Below the pieces are notes generated by a model. The model was not told where the DNA came from. It was given only the letters and a program-made list of their open reading frames with translations, and did not search any database. The translations under genes and the position numbers were made by a program. 40,041 bases of DNA. Source: Deinococcus seoulensis (GTDB lineage Bacteria; Deinococcota; Deinococci; Deinococcales; Deinococcaceae). Shown one piece after another: positions 1-11,931 of this stretch. Position 1 is the first letter of the stretch, and the number at the start of each line of letters is the position of its first letter. The stretch spans positions 1-40,041 of the forward strand of contig NZ_BMQM01000034.1 in the NCBI RefSeq assembly GCF_014648115.1, in the 5' to 3' direction.

Positions 1-62
<62 letters not shown>

Positions 63-66
63 AATC

Positions 67-98
67 CCCCCCACACCCTTACTGGTGCTGGGGGGTTT
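67..98 (+). terminator. Rho-independent terminator after tRNA-Gly
   Basis: C67-C77 pairs with G84-G95 in an 11-bp stem with one bulged base (C88) and a 6-nt loop, followed by TTT. It starts six bases after the tRNA CCA end. Confidence 0.7.
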
Positions 99-163
99 CT
101 CGTTGCCTGTGCTGTCTTTCTGCTAGCGGCACGACATGCAACATGCAAGAGACAGCAACAGCA

Positions 164-199
164 GAGGAGGTCACCACCGAATACCGGGGTGACCTCCTC
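164..199 (-). terminator. Hairpin, probable terminator of tRNA-Leu
   Basis: A perfect 12-bp inverted repeat (GAGGAGGTCACC at 164-175, its complement at 188-199) with a 12-nt loop. Read on the minus strand it follows the tRNA-Leu and is trailed by a T-containing stretch rather than a clean T run. Confidence 0.6.
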
Positions 200-226
200 C
201 TCACTGTGAATCCTTTGTCCTGCCTG

Positions 227-312
<86 letters not shown>

Positions 313-364
313 CCATCCGCCCAGGGCGCGGTGCCAGAAGCGGACCGTTCCCAGGAACCCGCGC

Positions 365-370
365 ATTATA
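365..370 (-). promoter_or_regulatory. -10 box of tRNA-Leu promoter
   Basis: A consensus TATAAT on the minus strand ends about 53 nt upstream of the mature tRNA-Leu 5' end. No good -35 box is seen at 16-18 nt, so only the -10 is called. Confidence 0.6.
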
Positions 371-405
371 GATCACGAACGACGCCGCGCACGCGCAGGC
401 TCGTG

Positions 406-1098
406 TCAGCGGGGCGGCCCGTCGCGGCGCAGGCGGCCATTCAGCACCCGCCACTGCTTGCGTCCGTACGCGTACACCGGGTGGGTCCACTGCCCGCCTA
501 CCGTGCCCTCCCGCAGGGCGTCCAGCAACTGCTGGGGCGTTTCGATGCGGCGGAACGGGGTTTCCACCCACGCTTCCCCGATGTCCCGCAGGGTGTGCGC
601 GTCACTGCCGCCCGACATGGGCAGCCCCCGCTCCTGCGCCCAGGTGGCTGCCACGCGGTTCCAGTGCGGACGGGACAGGCGCGAGTTGAACGTCTCGACG
701 ATATCCACCTCATGCGCGATCCGCTCGGTCGCCTCGGGCCGCAGGCGGTACCGTTTGAGCGGATCGAAGCCATGTTGCAGCAGCACCAGCCCGCCCTGCT
801 CGCGAATGGCGCGCACCGTGTCCTCCGGGGACAGCTGCGGCGGTATGCGCTCCGAGAGGAACAACCCGATCAACTCGCCCTCGCTGGTCGTGACCTCCTC
901 ACCCGCGATGACGCTCAGGCGGTCATCCAATCCCAGGTCCCGCACCATTTCCTGCAACTCCGGGCCGCCGCGCTGCTGGTCGTGATCCGTCACGGCAATC
1001 ACGCGCGTGTTTGTTCGCAGCATCCAGTCCGGAATGGCCCGCAGCGGCGTGCGGCAGTCATGACTGACTTCCGTGTGCAGGTGCAGGTCCATCCGCAT
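406..1098 (-). CDS. PHP-domain metal-dependent phosphoesterase
   Basis: A 230-residue protein of the PHP superfamily, metal-dependent phosphoesterases related to histidinol phosphatase and to the exonuclease domain of bacterial DNA polymerases. The metal-binding signature HLHT is at residues 6-9, followed by TDHDQQ and a C-terminal GGSDAHT motif. The ATG at 1098 is chosen because the first PHP strand (MRMDLHLHT) begins there; the frame is open upstream but only across the preceding gene. GAGGG lies 10 nt before the start. It begins 48 nt after the stop of the lipid kinase gene and is probably cotranscribed with it. The substrate cannot be told from the sequence. Confidence 0.85.
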   Translation of the reverse strand: MRMDLHLHTEVSHDCRTPLRAIPDWMLRTNTRVIAVTDHDQQRGGPELQEMVRDLGLDDRLSVIAGEEVTTSEGELIGLFLSERIPPQLSPEDTVRAIREQGGLVLLQHGFDPLKRYRLRPEATERIAHEVDIVETFNSRLSRPHWNRVAATWAQERGLPMSGGSDAHTLRDIGEAWVETPFRRIETPQQLLDALREGTVGGQWTHPVYAYGRKQWRVLNGRLRRDGPPR

Positions 1099-1145
1099 GA
1101 CCTGCACACCCTCACGCCACACCACGTTGTTCGGCCGGCCCCCAC

Positions 1146-2084
1146 TCACGCGCCCGCTCCGGGCACCAGCACGGACAGCGCCCCCGCCCACACCTCGATC
1201 CGCACCCGGCCCGACGCGCCCTGCACCGGCGGCCGCACCTCCGCATCCACGTGGAATGCCTGCCCCACGTACGGAATCTCGACCACGCCTGCCCGGTCCA
1301 CCTGTACGCTCTCAAGGTCCGTGAACTCATCACGCGCCAGCGCCGCCAGGTACGCCAGCAGCCCCTCCCGCGCGCCCGCATCGATCCGCACCACGTCCAG
1401 CCGGCCGTCGCCCGGATCGGCGTGCGTCGCCAGCCGCAGCCTCGGCCCGGTCGCGTTCGTGTTCATGACCTCCAGCAGCGCCAGCGGCACCTCTGGCTCT
1501 GGCACGCCATCCACGCACAACGCCACGGGCGGCGGATCGAACTCCGTCAGGGTCGCCGTGAGCGCCTGCACCGCCCGCAACGGACTCTTGCCGCCCTCCG
1601 GATCGTACTCGGCCAGCACGTCCGCGAACGCCCCGCACCCGCACGCCTCCAGGAACAGATCCTCGCCCCACGGGGCCGTCACGCGCCCCAGATCGAACGG
1701 CCGCACGCCCGCCCCCGCGTACCCGGCAATCACGTCCAGCGGTTCGCCCTGCACGCCCAGCGTCCGGGCCACGTTGTTCGCCGTGCCCATGGGAATCACG
1801 CCCAGCGTCACGCCCTCACGCCCCGCAAGACGCACCGCCACGGCCCGCACCGTCCCGTCACCGCCCGCCACGAACACCGCGCCCCGCACGTCCGCGAGCG
1901 CCGCGTCCAGGTCATCCTCGCAACCCGTACTGCGGTACACCGGCGAGAACCCGATCCCCTCCAGCGCCGCCACCAGATCGTCCGGCGTGCAGTGCTCACT
2001 GCCGCCCGCCCCCGCATTGAAAATCAGGGTCGCGCTCCGCCGCTCGGGTGCTGCGGGAGTCGCCCCGGAACTCATGGCTGTCAT
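1146..2084 (-). CDS. Diacylglycerol kinase-like lipid kinase (DAGK catalytic domain)
   Basis: A 312-residue member of the DAGK/YegS/BmrU family, which phosphorylates diacylglycerol or related lipids on the inner side of the membrane. The N-terminal half has the nucleotide-binding motif GGDGT near residue 75, then IPMGTANNVAR, and the C-terminal half has the all-beta domain typical of YegS-like kinases. The ATG at 2084 is preferred because a -10 box TACAGT ends 6 nt before it, giving a leaderless mRNA; an internal ATG nine bases later is possible. The PHP gene follows in the same direction. The family call is firm; the lipid substrate is unknown. Confidence 0.86.
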   Translation of the reverse strand: MTAMSSGATPAAPERRSATLIFNAGAGGSEHCTPDDLVAALEGIGFSPVYRSTGCEDDLDAALADVRGAVFVAGGDGTVRAVAVRLAGREGVTLGVIPMGTANNVARTLGVQGEPLDVIAGYAGAGVRPFDLGRVTAPWGEDLFLEACGCGAFADVLAEYDPEGGKSPLRAVQALTATLTEFDPPPVALCVDGVPEPEVPLALLEVMNTNATGPRLRLATHADPGDGRLDVVRIDAGAREGLLAYLAALARDEFTDLESVQVDRAGVVEIPYVGQAFHVDAEVRPPVQGASGRVRIEVWAGALSVLVPGAGA

Positions 2085-2090
2085 GCGGCA

Positions 2091-2096
2091 ACTGTA
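2091..2096 (-). promoter_or_regulatory. -10 box (TACAGT), leaderless lipid kinase gene
   Basis: TACAGT followed by TGCCGC and then the ATG at 2084. Transcription would start at or next to the start codon. Confidence 0.6.
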
Positions 2097-2185
2097 CCCA
2101 CTGGCACACCCCGCCGCCTTGAACAAACCCGAACGAACCCGCCCGTCAACACCCGCCCCTCAACACCCAGGCGGGCCGCGCCGCG

Positions 2186-2524
2186 TCACCCGGCCCGCTC
2201 CTCCTGCTCCCGCAGGGCCGCCCAGTCCTCGAACACCAGCGCCGGCAGCAGCGCGAAACTCCCCACGAACAGACTCGCCACCGCCGCCGGGACGCGCACG
2301 GGCGTCCGGCCATTCACCAGCAGGTACAGCGCCCCCAGCGTGCTGAGCGCCCCGATATCCATGAACATCACGCGCGTGAACGAACTGCGGCGCAGGCTCT
2401 CGCGCGTGCCCAGTTCCCCCGGACGCCGCCGCCCGAACACCGCCGTCAGCACCAGCATCAGCAGCAGCGACAGGAACAGACGAATCCGGGCAGGGGAGGG
2501 CCGCGCATAGTCAGAGAGGGGCAT
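2186..2524 (-). CDS. Small integral membrane protein, function unknown
   Basis: A 112-residue hydrophobic protein with about three predicted membrane segments: residues ~15-31 (RLFLSLLLMLVLTAVFG), ~52-70 (an MDIGALSTLGALYLLV stretch) and ~75-95. It ends in a charged tail (DWAALREQEERAG). I do not recognise the family. The start at 2524 is set by a -10 box TACGCT six bases upstream; the longer open frame beyond it is non-hydrophobic and runs over the neighbouring gene end. It lies 101 nt upstream of the lipid kinase gene in the same direction. Confidence 0.75.
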   Translation of the reverse strand: MPLSDYARPSPARIRLFLSLLLMLVLTAVFGRRRPGELGTRESLRRSSFTRVMFMDIGALSTLGALYLLVNGRTPVRVPAAVASLFVGSFALLPALVFEDWAALREQEERAG

Positions 2525-2530
2525 AGGGGT

Positions 2531-2536
2531 AGCGTA
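2531..2536 (-). promoter_or_regulatory. -10 box (TACGCT), leaderless membrane protein gene
   Basis: TACGCT, then 6 nt, then the ATG at 2524. No Shine-Dalgarno sequence is visible. Confidence 0.6.
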
Positions 2537-2574
2537 CCCGCCCCGCCCCCGCAAGAGCGTGCGCTTTATTGCGG

Positions 2575-3363
2575 CTAGAACAGGTGACGCACCCGCCACG
2601 TCGTATCTGCACTGGTGGGCGCGTACCTGACGACCCCGACCGTCACGGTGGGAACAGCGCTCCGCTGGAACGTGGCATTGATGTCCCACTCCTTTCGGTT
2701 CAGGACACCGTAGAACTGCGGCACCTTGCCCTTCTGCACATAGATTTTTACTCGCTCCTCAAAGGCTGTCGGCTCGGCCCCGAAGTACGACTCGACCGGA
2801 AAGGAATGCCAGAAAGCCCAGCGATCCTGCCCATACCGGAAGATGTTGAGTTCCCGACCGCCGCCCGGCCCATCTCCACAACCGACCGTGAACGCCACCT
2901 CGCGCAGACCGTTCTGATCCACGTCCCGCAGTGTGTAGCCCTGCTGCACCCCGCAGATGTTCATGTTGATGGTGGGTTCCACAAGATCAGCCGTCAGGCC
3001 CTTCGCGCCGCTCAGGACGAACAGCAGCACAGGCGGCTCGGCCTCGTAGATGTTGAACACCGTCAGCCGCTCGGGGGTGCTTGACCGGAACGGGGCGGTT
3101 ATCGTGAAGAGAACGTTCTTCGGTTGCGCGCCGGTGCTGTACGGCCACTTCTGCTTCAGGCCCTGAACTTCGGGCCGGGCGTTCAGCGTGCGGGCCAGGG
3201 TGGTCACGGCCTGCTGGTCGGCGGCGCCCAGTGCCGCGCTGGGCGTCTTGACCAGCGGATCATGCACCAGCGGCAGCTTCTGCACGTCCGCCACTGTCTG
3301 CGCCGCACCCGTGGACAGAACAAGGGACAGCAGCAACCCACCAAGCAACCGGAAAGGAGTCAT
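2575..3363 (-). CDS. Secreted protein, function unknown
   Basis: A 262-residue protein starting with a classic signal peptide (MTPFRLLGGLLLSLVLSTGAAQ, cleavage likely after GAA or AQ). The mature part has mixed alpha/beta character with a DVDQNGLREVAF segment resembling FG-GAP/calcium-loop-like repeats, and two cysteines (NICG, VGCG) that could form a disulfide. No known family is recognised. The start at 3363 is supported both by the signal peptide and by a -10 box TACCTT six bases upstream. It stands alone between nrdJ and the membrane protein gene, all on the minus strand. Confidence 0.8.
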   Translation of the reverse strand: MTPFRLLGGLLLSLVLSTGAAQTVADVQKLPLVHDPLVKTPSAALGAADQQAVTTLARTLNARPEVQGLKQKWPYSTGAQPKNVLFTITAPFRSSTPERLTVFNIYEAEPPVLLFVLSGAKGLTADLVEPTINMNICGVQQGYTLRDVDQNGLREVAFTVGCGDGPGGGRELNIFRYGQDRWAFWHSFPVESYFGAEPTAFEERVKIYVQKGKVPQFYGVLNRKEWDINATFQRSAVPTVTVGVVRYAPTSADTTWRVRHLF

Positions 3364-3369
3364 ACCTGG

Positions 3370-3375
3370 AAGGTA
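3370..3375 (-). promoter_or_regulatory. -10 box (TACCTT), leaderless secreted-protein gene
   Basis: TACCTT, then CCAGGT, then ATG at 3363 on the minus strand. Confidence 0.6.
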
Positions 3376-3500
3376 GCGCCTCCCACAACGGGGGCGAGAC
3401 TCAACCTCGCTTGCGTGTAGGTGGTAAATGCAGTGTGGTTCCGCCAGATGGGGGCCCACTGGTTTTGCCCAGAAGCGCCGTGCTCGGCGTCCAATGGCTA

Positions 3501-3535
3501 AAGCAAAATCTGCCTGCCCGGTGAAGGGCAAGCAG
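3501..3535 (-). terminator. Rho-independent terminator of nrdJ
   Basis: On the minus strand a 10-bp stem (3526-3535 with 3510-3519, one G-T pair) with a 6-nt loop is followed by ATTTTGCTTT. It lies 34 nt after the nrdJ stop. Confidence 0.85.
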
Positions 3536-3568
3536 ACCAGCGAGCTAAATTTAAACTATTTCTCTACT

Positions 3569-7693
<4,125 letters not shown>

Positions 7694-7700
7694 GGTGGTT

Positions 7701-7706
7701 CTCCTT
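7701..7706 (-). promoter_or_regulatory. Shine-Dalgarno site of nrdJ
   Basis: AAGGAG on the minus strand, 7 nt before the GTG start. It fixes the start codon and contrasts with the leaderless genes that dominate the window. Confidence 0.75.
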
Positions 7707-7816
7707 GCGGGTGTGGGGTGGGGGAATCACAGCATGAAACCGCCGCCGACCCGGTGGGGGCCGTGGGGTTGGGCTGCTGTGGTGGCCGGTGAAGTGGGCC
7801 GTTCCTGAGATGGCTG

Positions 7817-7845
7817 ACTGTACCACCCGCCCGCAGGACGTACAA
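7817..7845 (-). promoter_or_regulatory. nrdJ promoter (-35 TTGTAC, -10 TACAGT)
   Basis: On the minus strand TTGTAC (7840-7845) and TACAGT (7817-7822) are separated by exactly 17 nt. Transcription would start near 7810. The -35 box lies inside the upstream-most NrdR palindrome, so binding would block RNA polymerase. Confidence 0.7.
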
Positions 7846-7855
7846 GCACTTGTAC
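7840..7855. promoter_or_regulatory. NrdR box 1
   Basis: The palindrome GTACAAGCACTTGTAC, extended to 9-bp arms around a 2-nt centre. It keeps the CWA-N4-TWG core of the known NrdR box consensus and overlaps the nrdJ -35 box. nrdR is encoded in this window at 15921. Confidence 0.75.
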
Positions 7856-7871
7856 GTGCATTCGATTTGAG

Positions 7872-7887
7872 GTACAAGATGCTGCGA
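7872..7887. promoter_or_regulatory. NrdR box 2 (imperfect)
   Basis: GTACAAGATGCTGCG keeps the CAA half but has CTG in place of TTG. Its centre is 32 bp from box 1, the three-helical-turn spacing typical of paired NrdR boxes, which supports it despite the mismatch. Confidence 0.6.
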
Positions 7888-7930
7888 AAAAGGCTGCATG
7901 AAGCCCCGCTAAAGCCCCTGTGGGACGCAG

Positions 7931-7960
7931 GAAAACACCCCCCCGACCGTGCCGCCGGGG
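7931..7960 (-). terminator. Probable terminator of gpsA
   Basis: On the minus strand a 7-bp GC stem (7954-7960 with 7941-7947, one G-T pair) is followed by a G run and TGTTTT. It lies just after the gpsA stop. Confidence 0.55.
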
Positions 7961-7974
7961 AGAAGTGGGCAGGC

Positions 7975-8940
7975 TCAGTCGAGGTGTTCGGGTTTCGCGT
8001 CGCGCGTCATCAGTTCCGCCAGCGCCGCCTGCGGTGTCCACGCGCCCGCCGCGACCTGCGCGACCGCCCGCACGATCGGCAGGTCCACCCCCTGCGCCTG
8101 CGCCCAGGCGTCCAGCAGGCCCGCCGTGCGCAGCCCCTCCACGACCTTCCCCCCCTGACCGGGATGCTCGCCCAGCGCGATCGCCTCACCCGCCGCGCGG
8201 TTCCGGCTGTGGCGACTGGTGGCCGTGGTCACCAGATCACCCAGACCGCTCAGGCCGTACACCGTGTCCTCCTGGCCGCCCACGGCGCGCAGGTACCGGT
8301 CCATCTCGCGCAGACCGCGCGTGATCAGCGCCGCCTTGGCGTTGTCACCCAGCCGCAGGCCGTCCACCATGCCCGCCGCGAGCGCCACCACGTTCTTCAG
8401 CACGCCGCCCAGTTCCACGCCCGTCTCGTCGGGACTGGTGTACACCCGCAGCGCCGGGGTCATCAGGGCCGCCTGCACCTCCTGCGCGAACGCCGCGTCC
8501 CGGCTGGCGACGACCGTCGCGGCCGGCAGGCCCCGCCCGACCTCCTCGGCGTGATTCGGGCCGCTCAGGACCGCCACCCGCCCGAAGCCCAGGCGGCGTG
8601 CCAGGACCGTCAACTGCCCCCCGTCCGGTCCCAGGCCCTTGGCGCACAGCACCACGCCCAGCCCGCGCGGCAGCCCGGCCAGCAGGTCCGGCACGCCCAC
8701 GCTCGGCACGACCACCAGCGCGAACCCTGCTCCCGCCACCGCCCCCGCGAGGTCCGGCGTGACCCGCAGGTTCGCGGGCAGCGTCACGCCCGGCAGGTAC
8801 TCCGCGTTCACCCGCTCGCGGTCCAGTTCGGCCGCGAACGCCTCCCGCCGCGCCCACAGGGTCACCGGGCCGTTGCGCGCCGCGTTCACCGCCAGCGCCG
8901 TACCCCAGCCGCCCGCGCCCAGCACCGGCAGGCCCAGCAT
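7975..8940 (-). CDS. gpsA: NAD(P)-dependent glycerol-3-phosphate dehydrogenase
   Basis: Reduces dihydroxyacetone phosphate to sn-glycerol 3-phosphate for phospholipid synthesis in the cytoplasm. 321 residues, normal for the family. The N-terminal Rossmann motif is [11 protein letters not shown], followed by LWAR; the C-terminal domain holds [15 protein letters not shown] and GLGDLVTT typical of GpsA. The ATG at 8940 places the Rossmann motif at the usual distance. An alternative GTG at 8976 overlaps the upstream methyltransferase stop by GTGA and would add 12 residues; translational coupling to that gene is likely either way. Confidence 0.93.
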   Translation of the reverse strand: MLGLPVLGAGGWGTALAVNAARNGPVTLWARREAFAAELDRERVNAEYLPGVTLPANLRVTPDLAGAVAGAGFALVVVPSVGVPDLLAGLPRGLGVVLCAKGLGPDGGQLTVLARRLGFGRVAVLSGPNHAEEVGRGLPAATVVASRDAAFAQEVQAALMTPALRVYTSPDETGVELGGVLKNVVALAAGMVDGLRLGDNAKAALITRGLREMDRYLRAVGGQEDTVYGLSGLGDLVTTATSRHSRNRAAGEAIALGEHPGQGGKVVEGLRTAGLLDAWAQAQGVDLPIVRAVAQVAAGAWTPQAALAELMTRDAKPEHLD

Positions 8941-8972
8941 AGGCAGGCCCTGTGCTGACAGTCCCGGCACGC

Positions 8973-9722
8973 TCACTCGTTCCCCGCCCAGGCGAACACC
9001 CACACGCGCGGCGCGTCCGGTTCCGGCGGCGCGTAATCCGGGTACTCCACGATCTCCCACCGCGCGAACCCCGCCCCCGCCAGCAGCGGTTCCAGGTCCG
9101 CCGGGTCGTACCCGCGCTCCCGGTGCGTCTCCACGAACTCCAGTTCACCCACCCGGCAGAACGCCTGCACCACCCCCAGATCCGCCTCCGCATCATGATG
9201 ATGAGACCAGTGGTAATGCACCTCGCCGCCGTCCGCCATGGGCGCCAGACCCTCGATCGCGTCCCCCTCCCACAACTCCCGCACGCCCACGCGCGTGTTC
9301 ACGTCGAACGCGAACAACCCGCCGGGCCGCAGGTGCGCCCGCGCCCGCCCCAGCGCCGCACCCAGATCCTCCGGCGTCAGCAGGTTGTTCAAACTGTCGA
9401 ACACGCACGTCACCAGCGAGAACCGTTCCGGCAGCGCGAACGACCGCAGGTCACCCTGCACGAACGGCACGCCCGGCAACCGCGCGCGGGCCTCGCGCAG
9501 CATCTCCTCACTGAAATCCAGGCCCGTCACATCCAGACCCGCCGCGCGTAACTCCCGCGTGAACCCACCCGTGCCGCACGCCAGGTCCAGCGCGCCCCCC
9601 GACCCATCCAGGCCACCGTCCCGCGCGAACGTCAGCACGAAGTCCGCCCAGTGGTCGTACTCCACATCCGCCATGATCGCGTCGTACACGGCGGCCAACG
9701 CCGTAAATGGCTGCCTCTGCAT
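8973..9722 (-). CDS. Class I SAM-dependent methyltransferase
   Basis: A 249-residue methyltransferase with motif [10 protein letters not shown] near residue 46, the acidic strand GLDFSEEML, and [16 protein letters not shown]. The family is broad (methyltransferase type 11/25 with an N-terminal [18 protein letters not shown] segment), so the substrate is unknown. The ATG at 9722 is preceded at 7 nt by a -10 box TATACT. gpsA follows directly, with the possible GTGA overlap, so both probably share one transcript. Confidence 0.88.
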   Translation of the reverse strand: MQRQPFTALAAVYDAIMADVEYDHWADFVLTFARDGGLDGSGGALDLACGTGGFTRELRAAGLDVTGLDFSEEMLREARARLPGVPFVQGDLRSFALPERFSLVTCVFDSLNNLLTPEDLGAALGRARAHLRPGGLFAFDVNTRVGVRELWEGDAIEGLAPMADGGEVHYHWSHHHDAEADLGVVQAFCRVGELEFVETHRERGYDPADLEPLLAGAGFARWEIVEYPDYAPPEPDAPRVWVFAWAGNE

Positions 9723-9729
9723 GCCCGCG

Positions 9730-9735
9730 AGTATA
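9730..9735 (-). promoter_or_regulatory. -10 box (TATACT), leaderless methyltransferase gene
   Basis: TATACT, then 7 nt, then ATG at 9722 on the minus strand. Confidence 0.65.
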
Positions 9736-9873
9736 GGCCCCGCGCGCCCCACCCCACCCCGCATGAGAAACATGGCAAGAAAGACGGTCTGTCGCCGCCC
9801 CGACCTTCCCGCGTACCGTGAACACACTAGGAAACACACCAGGACACGCCCACCACCCACCCCGGAGGCCCCC

Positions 9874-10344
9874 ATGAACCGCTCCGCCCACCTGATCGCC
9901 ATCGCCGCCCTCGGCACCCTCACCCTCAACGCCTGCACCCTCGCCGGGAACCCCGTCCGCAAGGACGTCACCGGACAGCTGCGCGGCTTCGCCGCCGAAC
10001 AGAACATCCGCCTCGCCATCGTCGGCTACAACAACGGTCAGTACACCTCCGACGGCACCCAGGGCCAGATCATCGACCGGTTCCTGACCGGCGGCTACTC
10101 CCTGGACCTCCCCACCAACGTCCCCTACGGCTACTACCGCGTCGTCGCCTTCCGCGACGCCAACAACAACAGCCGCTACGACGCCGGAGACACCGTCCTG
10201 AGCAAAGACAACGGCAAACGCCTGATCCTCGCCCAGCGCGACAACCAGTTCCTCGCCGGAACGAAAACCGGCTGGAACCTCACCGACGGCCAGGGCAACG
10301 TGCAGACCATCCTCCTGAACAACTACGACCTCGACGCCCAGTAA
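9874..10344 (+). CDS. Putative lipoprotein
   Basis: A 156-residue exported protein. Residues 1-20 form a signal sequence ending in the lipobox LNAC, so Cys21 would be lipidated and the protein anchored to a membrane. The mature part contains a [18 protein letters not shown] segment followed by [14 protein letters not shown], which looks like a dockerin/EF-hand-type calcium loop. No family is recognised. The start is fixed by GGAGG at 9864-9868, 5 nt before ATG. It is divergent from the methyltransferase and followed by a strong bidirectional terminator. Confidence 0.8.
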   Translation: MNRSAHLIAIAALGTLTLNACTLAGNPVRKDVTGQLRGFAAEQNIRLAIVGYNNGQYTSDGTQGQIIDRFLTGGYSLDLPTNVPYGYYRVVAFRDANNNSRYDAGDTVLSKDNGKRLILAQRDNQFLAGTKTGWNLTDGQGNVQTILLNNYDLDAQ

Positions 10345-10363
10345 CAGCGCACCCAAAACAGGA

Positions 10364-10389
10364 GAGGGGAGGCCACGCTGCCTCCCCTT
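10364..10389. terminator. Bidirectional terminator between convergent genes
   Basis: A 10-bp stem (core GGGGAGGC at 10366-10373 with 10380-10387) and a 6-nt loop lies between the lipoprotein gene and the DUF1802 gene. The minus-strand side is followed by TGTTTT. Confidence 0.75.
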
Positions 10390-10392
10390 CAC

Positions 10393-10944
10393 TCATGCCA
10401 GCAACTGCTCCAACTCCAGCTGCCGCGCTTCCAGCACGTCTTCCGGCACCACCGGCTCCCCGGCCCGCACCGTCACGCCCTCCAGCGGCACCCAGCTCAC
10501 GCAGCCCAGCATCCCCGCCGACTCCGGCAGCGACAGCGGCTCCAGCAGCGGCCGCACCCGCAACAACAGCGCATGCACCCACGGACGGTTGCGGTACTGA
10601 AAGCGCCGCTCAATCGCCGCGCCCGTCAACGCCTGCAAAGACTCCAACCTGAGGGCCTGCTCCAGCGACTCGACCTTATGCACCGCCACCACCTCCGCCA
10701 GCGCCGGAAACCCGATCACACCCGGCTGCGGATCATCACGCAACAGCGACTGGTACTGCGGCTGAAGCTCCACCGGATTCTGGTGCAGAAACGTCGGATA
10801 CAGCAGGAACGAGCGGTGCTCCACCTCAAACCCATCATGCGTCTCCATGATCCCACCCTTCCGAACCAGGAGAGAGAGAGTGCCTTGGGTCAGGAGGCGG
10901 GACTGAGTGTCCCATTCTTTCAGGGCAGAGAGGGCAGCAGACAT
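10393..10944 (-). CDS. DUF1802 family protein
   Basis: A 183-residue protein with the DUF1802 hallmark at the N-terminus: ALKEWDTQSRLLTQG and LLVRKGGI, then a HRSFLLYPTFLHQ segment. The function of the family is unknown. The ATG at 10944 is chosen because a -10 box TATGCT lies 7 nt upstream. The upstream side is immediately preceded by the pilin terminator, so this gene is an independent unit. Confidence 0.85.
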   Translation of the reverse strand: MSAALSALKEWDTQSRLLTQGTLSLLVRKGGIMETHDGFEVEHRSFLLYPTFLHQNPVELQPQYQSLLRDDPQPGVIGFPALAEVVAVHKVESLEQALRLESLQALTGAAIERRFQYRNRPWVHALLLRVRPLLEPLSLPESAGMLGCVSWVPLEGVTVRAGEPVVPEDVLEARQLELEQLLA

Positions 10945-10951
10945 GCCGGGT

Positions 10952-10957
10952 AGCATA
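10952..10957 (-). promoter_or_regulatory. -10 box (TATGCT), leaderless DUF1802 gene
   Basis: TATGCT, then 7 nt, then ATG at 10944. It directly abuts the T tract of the upstream terminator. Confidence 0.65.
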
Positions 10958-10983
10958 AAGAAAAAGCGCCCCGAACGGGACGC
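10958..10983 (-). terminator. Terminator at end of pilin cluster
   Basis: On the minus strand a 7-bp stem (10977-10983 with 10966-10972, one T-G pair), loop GTTC, then TTTTTCTTT. Confidence 0.85.
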
Positions 10984-11003
10984 ACGAAAGGATAAGAAGG
11001 CCG

Positions 11004-11363
11004 TCAATTGCTGAACGTGAACTCACGCCCAGAAAGCGATTTGACCTTCACGGCGTAACCGTCAGTGCCGACCTGAAGGACCTCGCAGGTCACCACCGAC
11101 TGAGGCCAAGTGGCTGAGGCACCCTCCTGAACGTACAGAGCATCCGCACAATCGGCTGGAAGGTCCGCCGTCTTGTTCGACGGGTCGTTCGTCAGCCAGG
11201 AGGTGGCGTACCCCAGCATGTGCTTGCCGTAACTTCCGGTCACGCCATCATGCCCCTTGTTCCGCGCAGCCAGCGCGTTAGGCACGAGCACAGCCGCCAG
11301 CACACCGATGATGGCAATGACGATCAGCAATTCTATAAGGGTGAAACCCTGCTGATAAGACAC
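11004..11363 (-). CDS. Type IV pilin-like protein (prepilin-type N-terminus)
   Basis: A 119-residue pilin-like protein. A short leader (VSYQQG) precedes the cleavage/methylation motif G|FTLIELLIVIAIIGVLAAVLVP, with Phe+1 and Glu+5; the hydrophobic helix then leads to a small globular domain with two cysteines (PADCADAL and VVTCEVL) that may form the pilin disulfide loop. The GTG at 11363 is preferred, with AGGAG 5 nt upstream; a longer ATG start nine codons earlier would spoil the short leader. It is the third and most diverged of three tandem pilin genes. Confidence 0.85.
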   Translation of the reverse strand: MSYQQGFTLIELLIVIAIIGVLAAVLVPNALAARNKGHDGVTGSYGKHMLGYATSWLTNDPSNKTADLPADCADALYVQEGASATWPQSVVTCEVLQVGTDGYAVKVKSLSGREFTFSN

Positions 11364-11377
11364 TGGAGCTCCTATAG

Positions 11378-11399
11378 AAAAACCGCCCAACCGGGCGGT
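11378..11399 (-). terminator. Terminator between pilin genes
   Basis: On the minus strand ACCGCCC, loop GGTT, GGGCGGT, followed by TTTTTC. It follows the second pilin gene and overlaps the leader of the third, so the third may be under read-through or separate control. Confidence 0.9.
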
Positions 11400-11419
11400 C
11401 TTCTGGTAACGCGGGAATA

Positions 11420-11854
11420 TTACTTGGTTTTGCTGACCTTAGAGCCATCGTAAGCGAACTCACTGCCACTGTCCATGACAAGCCCGATGGTGTAATCGTC
11501 GGCAGCGCCAACCGTAATCGTGCAGCTGGTCACGCCGGCCGGGAGGTCTGCTGCTTTCTTACCCTGTGCGGTTTGGCAGGGCTGCGTGGCGGATTTGAGA
11601 GCGGCAGAAGTAGCAGCTTTCGCTGTAGCATCGGCGCCCGTACCGTAACCACCGTCTGTGATCTTGCCGGTCACGCTGTCGCGGTTGGTTTCCACTGCAG
11701 TGATGGTGTTGCGGATGAAGCTCTGGGCGGCGCTCTCGTTAGCCTTGGTGCGGGCGCTGAGCAGGTTGGGAATCAGGACAGCGGCGAGGATACCGATAAT
11801 GGCGATGACGATGAGCAGCTCAATGAGGGTGAAACCCTGGGTGTTGTTTTTCAT
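11420..11854 (-). CDS. pilA: Type IV major pilin-like protein
   Basis: A 144-residue type IV pilin. Leader MKNNTQG, then FTLIELLIVIAIIGILAAVL with Phe+1 and Glu+5, cleaved and methylated by a prepilin peptidase. The mature domain has a cysteine pair (QPCQTA and VTSCTI), consistent with a disulfide-bonded loop. AAGGAT stands 5 nt before the ATG. Its first ~46 residues are nearly identical to the next gene upstream while the globular parts differ, the pattern of duplicated pilins. Type IV pilins can serve in attachment, twitching or DNA uptake; which applies here is not visible. Confidence 0.9.
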   Translation of the reverse strand: MKNNTQGFTLIELLIVIAIIGILAAVLIPNLLSARTKANESAAQSFIRNTITAVETNRDSVTGKITDGGYGTGADATAKAATSAALKSATQPCQTAQGKKAADLPAGVTSCTITVGAADDYTIGLVMDSGSEFAYDGSKVSKTK

Positions 11855-11878
11855 GATGGATCCTTCAGGCGTTTCGCA

Positions 11879-11924
11879 AACATTCCTCTCTCAACAACTA
11901 GGCAGCCATCGAGAGAGGAATGTT
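11879..11924 (-). terminator. Long hairpin between two pilin genes
   Basis: A perfect 14-bp inverted repeat (11879-11892 with 11911-11924) with an 18-nt loop directly after the first pilin gene. The T tract is weak, so it may attenuate or protect mRNA ends rather than fully terminate. Confidence 0.6.
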
Positions 11925-11931
11925 GGTGGGA

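Noticed and set aside
7707..7810. Cobalamin riboswitch in the nrdJ leader
   Set aside because: Some GCC-AC and ATTCC-like bits are present, but the leader is only ~117 nt, about half the needed length, and no clear B12 box is seen; NrdR boxes explain the regulation better.
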